This document shows positions 1-5,134 of a DNA stretch of 6,450 bases, one piece after another. A model generated the notes under the pieces. The model saw only the letters and a program-made list of their open reading frames with translations, ran no database searches and was not told the origin of the DNA. How positions within the stretch are numbered: position 1 is the first letter of the stretch; each line of letters opens with the position of its first letter. The stretch lies in contig JAJPEB010000076.1 of NCBI GenBank assembly GCA_023252315.1, positions 1-6,450 on the forward strand. The letters run 5' to 3'. This DNA is from Candidatus Woesearchaeota archaeon. GTDB taxonomy: Archaea; Nanobdellota; Nanobdellia; Woesearchaeales; UBA525. The translations under genes and the position numbers were made by a program.

Positions 1-795
1 ATCATCCCCGCCTCCGAGGCCGCGCTTCCGCTCGAGCGCATCGAGATCGCGTACGGCTACGGCGTGTACGAGAGCCTCAAGGCGCGCAGGCGGGTCCTCT
101 ACTTCCCCGGGGAGCACGTCGCGAGGCTCGCGCGCTCGGCCGCGGCGATCGGCCTGCCGCTGCCCGCGGGCGAGAAGGATATCCTGCGATGGCTGCGCGA
201 GTTCGCGGCGCAGGTCAAGGAAGAATCGTTCAACGTCAAGGCGCTCCTCGTCGGCCACGGCGACGCGAGCGACCTCTTCCTGCTCGCGCTCGCGCCGCAC
301 TACGTGCCCGAGAAGGCGTACCGCGACGGCGTCGCGGCGGTCACGGCGCATATGGAGCGGCCGTTCCCGCAGGCGAAGACGCTCGCGATGCTCGAGAGCT
401 TCCTCGCGTATCGCGACGCGAAGGCTGCGGGCGCCTACGACGCGCTGCTCGTCGACCGCGAGGGGAACGCGCGGGAGGGCACGCGCACGAACCTCTTCTT
501 CGTGGAGGGCGGAAAGGTCTGCACCCCGCCCACTCCCGATGTGCTCGAGGGCGTCACGCGCGCGACGCTCATCGCGGCGCTCGCCGCGCGCGGGATCGCG
601 GTGGAGGAGCGCAAGATCTCGCTCGCCTGCCTGCTGTCGTGCGAGGGCTGCTTCCTCACGAGCACGTCGAGCAAGGCGGTCCCCGTGTCGTCCATCGACG
701 GGAAGGCGATCGCGATCCCGCCGCTCGTGCGCGAGGCAGCGCGCATCTACGACGAGTATCTTGAGGAGTGGGCGAAAGGACAGGAAAGAATGTAG
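1..795 (+). CDS. Class IV PLP-dependent aminotransferase (BCAT / D-amino acid transaminase / PabC fold), 5'-truncated
   Basis: The reading frame is open from the first base and ends at TAG 793-795, leaving 264 residues. The first visible residues (IIPASEAALPL, then YGYGVYESLK) match the N-terminal lobe of fold-type IV PLP enzymes, so only about 8-15 residues should lie off the left edge; the GTG at 64 is inside this conserved block and is not the start. The likely Schiff-base lysine is K126, counted from the window edge, in AKTLAML. The cofactor-binding glutamate is E159 in the REGTRTNLFFV motif, 33 residues later as usual for the family. TPPTPDVLEGVTR and the late SCEGCFLTSTSS block complete the C-terminal lobe. 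These enzymes move amino groups between branched-chain or D-amino acids and 2-oxo acids, or cleave aminodeoxychorismate, in the cytosol. Its short length (about 275 residues) is nearer the DAAT/PabC types than classical IlvE, so I assign no substrate. The end of the frame is only 9 bp before a weak TTG-started frame that I reject as a gene. Confidence 0.93.
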   Translation: MIPASEAALPLERIEIAYGYGVYESLKARRRVLYFPGEHVARLARSAAAIGLPLPAGEKDILRWLREFAAQVKEESFNVKALLVGHGDASDLFLLALAPHYVPEKAYRDGVAAVTAHMERPFPQAKTLAMLESFLAYRDAKAAGAYDALLVDREGNAREGTRTNLFFVEGGKVCTPPTPDVLEGVTRATLIAALAARGIAVEERKISLACLLSCEGCFLTSTSSKAVPVSSIDGKAIAIPPLVREAARIYDEYLEEWAKGQERM

Positions 796-993
796 GTAGC
801 GCTATTGTATTTCTCGTACCGCCCTGCGTGCTGCGGCGCATCTTCGGGGTCTTGCGTCGACCGAGGGATGCGGAAGCCGACGTTTCCGCTCTGCCGCAAG
901 CGCGCTTGCGAGCAGCTCCGCCATCTCGGTCTCCTGGCCTGCGCCAAGGCAGCACGGAAGAAGAGGAACGCGCTTGCGTCGGGAAAGACAATC
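796..993. other. Spacer without a convincing gene; holds a strong palindrome
   Basis: This is the longest non-coding stretch in the window. Frames on both strands (a TTG-started 65-codon frame from 805 on plus; a 40-codon ATG frame 924 to 802 on minus) have visibly poorer third-position GC than the neighbouring genes and resemble no family I know. The minus frame does have a GGAG eight to eleven bases before its ATG, but leaderless starts are the rule here. I see no tRNA cloverleaf or clear C/D box motifs. A gene remnant, a long 3' UTR or an unrecognised small RNA are all possible. Confidence 0.5.
891..915. repeat. Inverted repeat / hairpin with 16-bp perfect palindromic core
   Basis: The core CGCAAGCGCGCTTGCG (895-910) is its own reverse complement. 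CTGC at 891-894 and GCAG at 912-915 extend it, leaving one bulged A at 911. As RNA this would make a stem of about 10 pairs with a GCGC loop. Part of the core (CGCGCTTGCG) recurs directly at 969-978. It may be a 3' hairpin of the aminotransferase transcript or a dyad site for a DNA-binding protein; no T-run follows, so it is not a clear terminator. Confidence 0.6.
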
Positions 994-1001
994 TTTAAAT
1001 A
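994..1001 (+). promoter_or_regulatory. TATA box of the M50 protease gene (leaderless)
   Basis: TTTAAATA is centred 26-27 bp before the ATG at 1024, where an archaeal start site is expected, so transcription should begin at or next to the start codon. The A/T-rich box stands out in GC-rich surroundings. No Shine-Dalgarno sequence lies between the box and the ATG. Confidence 0.8.
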
Positions 1002-1023
1002 ACATCTCCAGGCCAGCACGCGC

Positions 1024-2217
1024 ATGGTCATGTCGGGCATCGCGGCGTTCTTCGTGGACAACCGCGCAGCGCTCATCTTCTACGCCGTCCTTGTCCTCAT
1101 CATCGTGCTCTTGCGCAGGAAGATCGAGTGGCAGGGCTTCGGCATCGGGCTCTACAAGACGAAGGTCGGGCTCAGGCTCATGGACTCGTGGGGCCGCAGG
1201 CACAAGGGTCTCGTGCAGACGCTCGGCTACATCGGGCTCGGCGTCGGCTTCATCGGCATGGCGGTCATCGCGTTCGTGCTCCTCAAGGGGCTCGTGGACA
1301 CGTTCATGAACCCGGTCGCGCCGCCCGTGCTCAGCCCCGTCATCCCGGGCTTCACGATCTGGGGACAGGGCCTCAAGGTGCCGCTCATCACCGGGTGGCT
1401 CGCGCTCTTCGTCGTCATCGTGATCCACGAGTTCTCGCACGGCGTCGTCGCGCGCGCGCACGGCATCAAGGTCAAGAGCTCGGGGCTGCTCATCTTCGGC
1501 CCCATCGCGGGCGCGTTCGTCGAGCCCGACGAGAAGGCGGTCAAGAAGCAGTCGCCCGCGGTGCAGTACTCGCTCTTCGCCGCGGGGCCGTGGAGCAACG
1601 TCCTCTCGGCCGGTATTTTCATGCTCGTCGCCGCGTATCTCGTAGCGCCGCTCGTGCTCGCGATGACCGCGCCCGGCGGCGCACAGATCGGCACCGTCTC
1701 GCCGGGCATGCCTGCCGCCAACGCCTCGCTCATGCCGGGTATGGTGATCACGAGCGTCGACGGCACGCCCGTGCGCGACTACCAGGAGATGAGCGATGCG
1801 CTCGACCGCGTGGGAGTCGGGGAGCGCATCACGCTCGGCACGAAAGCCGATGGCGATTTCGCGCTCGTGACCTCGCGCAATCCCGACAACGCGAACAGCA
1901 CGCGAGGCTACCTCGGCGTCACGCTCACGAGCAAGCGCGATCCCGCCGTCGCGGGCCCGCTCTTCGCGGGACTCCTCGCGGCCATCGTCTGGCTGCAGGA
2001 CTTCCTGAGCTGGATCGTCATCCTGAGTCTCGGCATCGGGCTCGCGAACCTGCTCCCGCTCGGCCCCGTCGACGGCGGGCGCATGCTGCAGACCGCGGCG
2101 CGCGAGATCACGGGCGACGAGAAGCGCGGGGACTGGTGGTGGACGCGGGTGAGCATAGCGACGCTCGCGCTCATCATCGTACTGCTCGCGGTGCCGCTCG
2201 CGAGATCGTTCTTCTAG
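1024..2217 (+). CDS. Membrane zinc metalloprotease, M50 / site-2 protease family, with PDZ domain
   Basis: This 397-residue polytopic membrane protein should cut substrates within the bilayer (regulated intramembrane proteolysis, as in S2P and RseP). The zinc site is visible: HEFSH at residues 135-139 gives the two His ligands and catalytic Glu136, and the LGPVDGG motif places the third ligand at Asp350. Membrane segments are likely near residues 15-31, 64-90, 121-145, 182-215, 313-345 and 374-392. A PDZ domain spans about 222-302 (IGTVSPGMPAANASLMPG, then VITSVDGTPV). The first two helices and the KIEWQGFGIGLYKTKVGLRLMD linker form an N-terminal extension before the catalytic core; I associate this layout with archaeal members but cannot confirm it here. 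ATG 1024 is preferred over ATG 1030 because its spacing from the TATA box suits a leaderless mRNA. The gene is a single unit, convergent with the hydrolase. The substrate cannot be deduced from the neighbours. Confidence 0.95.
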   Translation: MVMSGIAAFFVDNRAALIFYAVLVLIIVLLRRKIEWQGFGIGLYKTKVGLRLMDSWGRRHKGLVQTLGYIGLGVGFIGMAVIAFVLLKGLVDTFMNPVAPPVLSPVIPGFTIWGQGLKVPLITGWLALFVVIVIHEFSHGVVARAHGIKVKSSGLLIFGPIAGAFVEPDEKAVKKQSPAVQYSLFAAGPWSNVLSAGIFMLVAAYLVAPLVLAMTAPGGAQIGTVSPGMPAANASLMPGMVITSVDGTPVRDYQEMSDALDRVGVGERITLGTKADGDFALVTSRNPDNANSTRGYLGVTLTSKRDPAVAGPLFAGLLAAIVWLQDFLSWIVILSLGIGLANLLPLGPVDGGRMLQTAAREITGDEKRGDWWWTRVSIATLALIIVLLAVPLARSFF

Positions 2218-2768
2218 GCGAGGTCGAGGAGCACGAGATCGCGCAGCAGCGGGAACTCCGTGAACCCCGCGGCCGCGTTGAGGTGCCCGCCTTTGGGCAC
2301 GACCGCCACCTGCACGCCGAGCGCGTGCGCGATCCCTTCCGCCTGCGCGATCGGCACGTAGGGATCGCCGTCGCCGTGGAGCACGTGGAACGACGGGCAG
2401 TGCGCGCGGACGCGCTCCCATGCGAACGGCCGCTCCCAGAACGTGCGGTTGATCGCGTCGAAGCGCGCGTCCCCGAGCGCGCTTGCGAAGCCGGAGACGA
2501 GGAACGCCGCCCGCGCCTGATGCTCCTCCAGGACGCGCAGCGCGAACGTCGCGCCGATGCTGTGGCCGACGATGGCGCACGCCGCATCCATCCTCGCTGC
2601 GACGGGCGCGAACGCGGCGCGCCACGCCTCGAGCGTCTGGCCTTCGGGCGTCGGCATCGCGGGGATGAGGACCTCGTGGCCGCGCCGCTCGAGCTGCGCC
2701 TTGAGCCACGGCAGCCAGTTCTCCGCGGGATTCCCGTACGCGCCGTGGAGCAGGATGACGAGCGCCAT
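2214..2768 (-). CDS. Small alpha/beta-fold serine hydrolase, RBBP9/YdeN type
   Basis: The 184-residue protein has the size and layout of the RBBP9/YdeN serine hydrolases. The first strand runs into LLHGAYG (oxyanion region) and the nucleophile elbow is GHSIG with Ser70. HGDGDPYVP supplies the acid, probably Asp135 by analogy with the DD-P-F/Y-P motif of RBBP9, and KGGHLN supplies His162. A Ser-Asp-His triad is therefore complete. NWLPWLKAQLERRGHEV and MPTPEGQTLEAW match the early helix and the Pro-rich turn of the family. There is no signal peptide, so it is cytosolic. Family members hydrolyse small esters in vitro and physiological substrates are mostly unknown. The ATG at 2768 lies 26 bp from a minus-strand TATA box. 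Its stop codon overlaps that of the convergent protease gene in one CTAG. Promoters place it divergent from the GTPase gene, so co-regulation with that gene is possible. Confidence 0.88.
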   Translation of the reverse strand: MALVILLHGAYGNPAENWLPWLKAQLERRGHEVLIPAMPTPEGQTLEAWRAAFAPVAARMDAACAIVGHSIGATFALRVLEEHQARAAFLVSGFASALGDARFDAINRTFWERPFAWERVRAHCPSFHVLHGDGDPYVPIAQAEGIAHALGVQVAVVPKGGHLNAAAGFTEFPLLRDLVLLDLA

Positions 2769-2790
2769 CGCGCCCGGGCGGGGCGCGAGG

Positions 2791-2797
2791 TATTAAT
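2791..2797 (-). promoter_or_regulatory. TATA box of the serine hydrolase gene (leaderless)
   Basis: On the minus strand the box reads ATTAATA, centred 26 bp before the ATG whose first base is 2768. The 22 bases between are almost pure G+C and contain no Shine-Dalgarno sequence, so a leaderless transcript is expected. Confidence 0.7.
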
Positions 2798-2810
2798 GCC
2801 TTCCGAAGGC
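2798..2810. repeat. 13-bp inverted repeat between divergent TATA boxes
   Basis: GCCTTC and GAAGGC flank a single central C, giving a perfect dyad between the hydrolase TATA box (2791-2797) and the GTPase TATA box (from 2810). It occupies the upstream BRE/TFB contact position of both promoters. It could be a shared operator or simply two facing purine-rich BRE elements. Confidence 0.6.
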
Positions 2811-2816
2811 TTAAGA
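2810..2816 (+). promoter_or_regulatory. TATA box of the CobW-like GTPase gene (leaderless)
   Basis: CTTAAGA is centred 27 bp before the ATG at 2840. The sequence between is C/G only apart from a few bases and has no Shine-Dalgarno sequence. The box matches the archaeal consensus less well than others here, so it is weaker evidence alone, but the spacing fits the window-wide rule. Confidence 0.65.
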
Positions 2817-2839
2817 ACTCCCCCGCGCCCACGCCGCGC

Positions 2840-3826
2840 ATGGCAGAGAAGCAGGTCCCGGTCAGCATCGTCACGGGCGCGCTCGGCGCGGGCAAGACGA
2901 CGCTGCTCAACCACATCCTCACGGAGAACCACGGCATCCGCATCGGGGTGATCGTGAACGAGTTCGGCGACGTGGGCGTCGACGCGGACCTCATCGAGGC
3001 GAGCGAGGACGACGTGATCGAGCTGCCCAACGGCTGCGTGTGCTGCACGGTGCGCGGCGACCTCATCGGCGCCGTCGGGAAGACGCTCGAGCGCGACGTC
3101 GAGTACGTCCTGGTCGAGACGAGCGGCATGGCGGAGCCGGGGCCCGTCGCGAACACGTTCCTCGCGCCGGAGCTGCCGGTCATCAGGCAGCGCGCGAAGC
3201 TCGACGGCATCATCACGATCGTGGACGCAGAGCACTTCGCGGACGCGCTCGCGCAGGGCGACACGGCCGTGCAGCAGGTCGCGGCGGCGGACGTCGTGCT
3301 GCTCAACAAGGCGGACCTCGTCCCCGAGCGCGCGCTCGCGCTCGTCGAGGAGCGCATCCGCGCGATCTCGCCGCGCACGTACATCTTCAGGACGGTGCGC
3401 GCGCGCGCGCCGCTCAACATCCTGCTCGCGACGGGGCGCTTCGACATCGACCGCTGGCTTCGCGAGGGCAGGGACGCGCGCGAGGAGCACGCGCACGCGG
3501 AGGGGTTCATGGCGGTCGCGATCTCGCAGGAGAGGCCGCTGCGCCTCGACGCGGTGTCGGACCTCGTGCGCGCGATCCCGCCGGACATCTTCCGCGCGAA
3601 GGGCATCCTCAATATCGGCAACTACGCGGACCCCTCGCCCGGGAAGGACATGCGCATGGTGCTCCAGAAGGTGGGCAGGCGCATCGAGACGACGTTCGCG
3701 CGCGCGTGGAAGCCCTCGGAGGAGCACTCCTCGAGGATCGTCCTCATCGGCAAGGGCATCGACCGCGAGGAGTGGCAGCGCAGGCTCGACGCGTGCGTGC
3801 TGGGCGATCACCTGGCCGCTGAATAG
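2840..3826 (+). CDS. CobW/COG0523-family metal-chaperone GTPase
   Basis: This 328-residue cytosolic GTPase belongs to the G3E group (CobW, YeiR, ZNG1-type), which uses GTP hydrolysis to deliver metal ions, often zinc or cobalt, to client proteins. Visible motifs are Walker A GALGAGKTT (13-21), the family metal-binding motif GCVCCTVRGDL with Cys66, Cys68 and Cys69, ETSGMAEP (93-100) in the switch region, IVDAEHF (127-133), and the guanine-specificity NKAD (156-159). The C-terminal CobW_C-like domain starts near residue 222 and ends with a WQRRLDAC segment. The hinge carries only a short EEHAHAEGF stretch (two His) where many relatives have a long His run. The length is normal. The client is unknown. 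A zinc-ribbon ribosomal protein and a zinc protease lie within 2 kb, but they are not co-transcribed with it and proximity alone is weak evidence. The 3' end overlaps the convergent gene by 19 bp. Confidence 0.95.
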   Translation: MAEKQVPVSIVTGALGAGKTTLLNHILTENHGIRIGVIVNEFGDVGVDADLIEASEDDVIELPNGCVCCTVRGDLIGAVGKTLERDVEYVLVETSGMAEPGPVANTFLAPELPVIRQRAKLDGIITIVDAEHFADALAQGDTAVQQVAAADVVLLNKADLVPERALALVEERIRAISPRTYIFRTVRARAPLNILLATGRFDIDRWLREGRDAREEHAHAEGFMAVAISQERPLRLDAVSDLVRAIPPDIFRAKGILNIGNYADPSPGKDMRMVLQKVGRRIETTFARAWKPSEEHSSRIVLIGKGIDREEWQRRLDACVLGDHLAAE

Positions 3827-4290
3827 CCCGGCAGCGCGAGCCTCGTGGTATGCTCGTGCGGGAATCCCCCGTAGGGGTAGAAGATGGGTGCCGCCCGCGC
3901 GACGGGATCATGGGGCGTGGTGTTGCAGCATGCGATGAGGAGGGCGCCGTACTCCGCGCTGTGCCTGTCGATCCAGTCCTGGACGGGATGCCACTCTCCC
4001 CTGACGTCTTCGTAGCTCCATGCGCTCTCGATATCCGTGCCGTGGGCCACGAGCAGGCCGACTCGCGGGATAGGGCGCGCATGCAGCGCGTCGGTGAGCG
4101 CTCGCATCGTGAAAGGGCCTTGAGAATCGAAGATCCTGAGCACTGATTCCCTCGCGAGGAACGAAGGGATGTCCGGAATGACCTCCGCATGCGCTCGAGC
4201 GAGATTCGCGCAGTCCTCGATGCAGCTGTGCCCGATATAGGCTTCCAGGGTGGCGCCGCCGATGTAATCCTCGAAGATGGAGGCTCGCAT
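3808..4290 (-). CDS. Uncharacterised protein with His-Gly / Ala-Cys layout reminiscent of clan CD (caspase/CHAT-like) peptidases
   Basis: I do not recognise this 160-residue protein as a named family. The start is set at ATG 4290: a minus-strand TATA box is centred 26 bp upstream, while the in-frame GTG at 4311 abuts that box and would lie outside a leaderless transcript. The sequence shows a strand-helix stretch (VLRIFDSQGPFTMRALTDAL), then a strand ending in LLVAHGTD (His83-Gly84), then WSYEDVRGEW and PVQDWIDRH, then a strand ending in LLIACCN (Cys121, Cys122). A hydrophobic strand ending in His-Gly, followed roughly 40 residues later by one ending in Ala-Cys, is the hallmark of clan CD cysteine peptidases. 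This is a motif-level resemblance only. There is no signal peptide or membrane segment. Codons are somewhat less GC-rich at third positions than in aIF5A or the GTPase, but still gene-like. It lies downstream of L40e on the same strand with its own promoter, and overlaps the GTPase gene's 3' end by 19 bp. Confidence 0.75.
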   Translation of the reverse strand: MRASIFEDYIGGATLEAYIGHSCIEDCANLARAHAEVIPDIPSFLARESVLRIFDSQGPFTMRALTDALHARPIPRVGLLVAHGTDIESAWSYEDVRGEWHPVQDWIDRHSAEYGALLIACCNTTPHDPVARAAPIFYPYGGFPHEHTTRLALPGYSAAR

Positions 4291-4404
4291 GCGAGCGGGG
4301 CGCGAGGGCACGATATAATGATTTCTTTTCGTTCCTTGGAAGTGGTGGTTTTATCGCCTACCGCAGCGCTGCAGCGTACGCGTCGCTACGCCTGCACGAG
4401 AAAC
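4291..4404. other. Spacer between L40e 3' end and the 4290 gene; holds its promoter and a small palindrome
   Basis: This 114 bp spacer has lower GC than its surroundings at 4313-4355. It contains the TATA box described separately and a 10-bp perfect palindrome, GCAGCGCTGC, at 4363-4372. I see no clear T-rich archaeal terminator on the minus strand after L40e; the minus strand there reads A-rich (GATAAAACC), so the L40e transcript may run on towards the next gene. Confidence 0.5.
4313..4319 (-). promoter_or_regulatory. TATA box of the 3808-4290 gene (leaderless)
   Basis: On the minus strand the box reads ATTATAT, centred 26 bp before the ATG at 4290. An A-rich stretch (AAAAGAAA on minus) lies just upstream, in the BRE position. 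It decides the start codon choice for this gene. Confidence 0.78.
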
Positions 4405-4566
4405 TCACTTCCTCTTCTTGACGCGCAGCTTGTTCGCGCCGCACGAGCGGCACGAGACCTTGCCCGCGAGGATCTTGAGGACGGGGGCCTTCTGCTTCGC
4501 CTTGCAGCAGCGGCACACGAAGACGTTCTTGAACTTGCGTGCGTCCGCCTCGGGGAATTTCGCCAT
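4405..4566 (-). CDS. rpl40e: Large ribosomal subunit protein L40e (archaeal eL40)
   Basis: This 53-residue basic zinc-ribbon protein is short enough to be missed by automatic calling. It opens with MAKFPEADARKF, the typical archaeal L40e N-terminus, and ends in a basic LRVKKRK tail that would contact 23S rRNA. Two Cys pairs (Cys18-x2-Cys21 and Cys39-x2-Cys42) should bind one zinc. The 17 residues between the pairs exceed the roughly 10 I recall for most archaeal L40e, so the ribbon loop is enlarged; a further Cys at 20 adjoins the first pair. Third-position GC is very high, as expected for a highly expressed gene. Its ATG begins at the base right after the aIF5A stop codon, with zero spacing, so the two are one operon and L40e is probably translated by re-initiation or coupling. 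Unlike eukaryotic eL40, no ubiquitin moiety is fused. It acts in the cytosolic ribosome. Confidence 0.93.
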   Translation of the reverse strand: MAKFPEADARKFKNVFVCRCCKAKQKAPVLKILAGKVSCRSCGANKLRVKKRK

Positions 4567-4971
4567 CTATGCGCCCTTCTGCATGACTTGCTTCATGACC
4601 TTGTCGTTGAGGATCTGCCAGTAGAGCACGACGTCGCCCGAGCCCACGGTGCCCGCGAGCTCCTCGGGGACGATGAGGTCGTACGTCTCGTACGTCTCCA
4701 TGTCCATGACGTTCGCGACGTTGCCCGAGATCGAGAGGACCTGGGCGTTCTTCTTGCCGATGATCGGGCACTCCATGTTGTCGTGGCCCGGGACCACGAC
4801 CTGGCGCTTCTTGCCGTCGATGATGCCCACGGCCTCGATCCTGCACTTCGCGTGCCCGTGCTTGCCGGGCCTGCTCGTCTGCACGCCCGCCACCACGCTC
4901 GCGACCCCGTCGACGATGACGTAGTTGCCCTTCTGGAGCGATCCTGCCGTCTTGAGCGTGATGTCAGCCAT
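4567..4971 (-). CDS. eif5A: Translation factor aIF5A (hypusine-containing)
   Basis: The 134-residue protein is a full-length archaeal IF5A. It has the N-terminal SH3-like barrel with the hypusination loop TSRPGKHGHAK (Lys37 is the residue converted to deoxyhypusine/hypusine) and a C-terminal OB-fold domain starting near residue 70 (SGNVANVMDMETYETYDL). aIF5A binds the ribosomal E site and relieves stalling at polyproline and other hard sequences during elongation and termination. Its presence implies a deoxyhypusine synthase elsewhere in the genome; none is in this window. The ATG at 4971 is 26-27 bp from a strong TTTATAAA box and no Shine-Dalgarno sequence precedes it, so the mRNA is leaderless. 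The first gene of a two-gene operon with L40e, it couples a translation factor with a ribosomal protein. It is the strongest archaeal marker here (bacterial EF-P lacks this PGKHG context). Confidence 0.98.
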   Translation of the reverse strand: MADITLKTAGSLQKGNYVIVDGVASVVAGVQTSRPGKHGHAKCRIEAVGIIDGKKRQVVVPGHDNMECPIIGKKNAQVLSISGNVANVMDMETYETYDLIVPEELAGTVGSGDVVLYWQILNDKVMKQVMQKGA

Positions 4972-4993
4972 GGCTGGCGAGATTCACAGGGGT

Positions 4994-5001
4994 TTTATAA
5001 A
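4994..5001 (-). promoter_or_regulatory. TATA box of the aIF5A-L40e operon (leaderless)
   Basis: TTTATAAA is the best TATA match in the window, centred 26-27 bp before the aIF5A ATG at 4971. The box is palindromic, so it could also direct transcription on the plus strand towards 5024, inside the spacer; no gene starts there. Confidence 0.88.
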
Positions 5002-5107
5002 GATTGCTGTGGAGGCAGCGCGCCGTGCCGTGACGTCCGCTCCTCGGGACATCCCGTCGCCAGCCCTCTTGGCCAGGAAAATTACCCACTGTGGAGGGAA
5101 GAACGCA
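5002..5107. other. Divergent intergenic region between aIF5A and the 5135 gene
   Basis: The 106 bp between the two TATA boxes contain a dyad CGGGA-CA-TCCCG at 5045-5056 and a 9-bp direct repeat CTGTGGAGG at 5007-5015 and 5089-5097. No stretch looks coding: the plus frame that continues in from the 5135 gene has many A/T third positions, unlike the genes. A shared regulatory site or a small plus-strand RNA from the palindromic TATA box is conceivable but unproven. Confidence 0.45.
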
Positions 5108-5114
5108 TTTATAC
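5107..5114 (+). promoter_or_regulatory. TATA box of the 5135 gene (leaderless)
   Basis: ATTTATAC is centred 24-25 bp before the ATG at 5135. It supports this ATG over in-frame upstream starts at 4925 and 4970, which would overlap the aIF5A coding region and read through both promoter boxes. Confidence 0.72.
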
Positions 5115-5134
5115 TCTCCCGCATACCCCCGAGG

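Noticed and set aside
802..924. Minus-strand 40-codon ATG frame preceded by GGAG
   Set aside because: Arg/Ala-rich low-complexity product with poor codon bias and no TATA box at the leaderless distance. The SD-like GGAG is not the initiation mode used elsewhere in the window.
805..1002. Plus-strand 65-codon frame starting at TTG, with several Cys residues
   Set aside because: The start is weak, third-position GC is lower than in real genes, there is no promoter at the right distance, and it ends inside the TATA box of the protease gene. No family is recognisable.
3397..3410. (GC)7 alternating tract, possible Z-DNA
   Set aside because: It encodes Arg-Ala repeats in frame within the GTPase and is an expected by-product of GC-rich codon choice.
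802..3621. Very long minus-strand open frame of over 900 codons
   Set aside because: It lies antisense to the protease and GTPase genes and has the low-complexity Arg/Ala/Asp composition of a shadow frame in GC-rich DNA. The real proteins in the same region carry intact family motifs.
4291..4311. GTG start at 4311 for the 3808-4290 gene
   Set aside because: The GTG lies immediately beside the TATA box, so it would be upstream of the transcription start.
4925..5134. Longer N-terminus for the 5135 gene (starts at 4925 or 4970)
   Set aside because: It would overlap the aIF5A start and read through two TATA boxes. The codons between 4970 and 5134 have many A/T third positions, and the ATG at 5135 has a correctly placed promoter.
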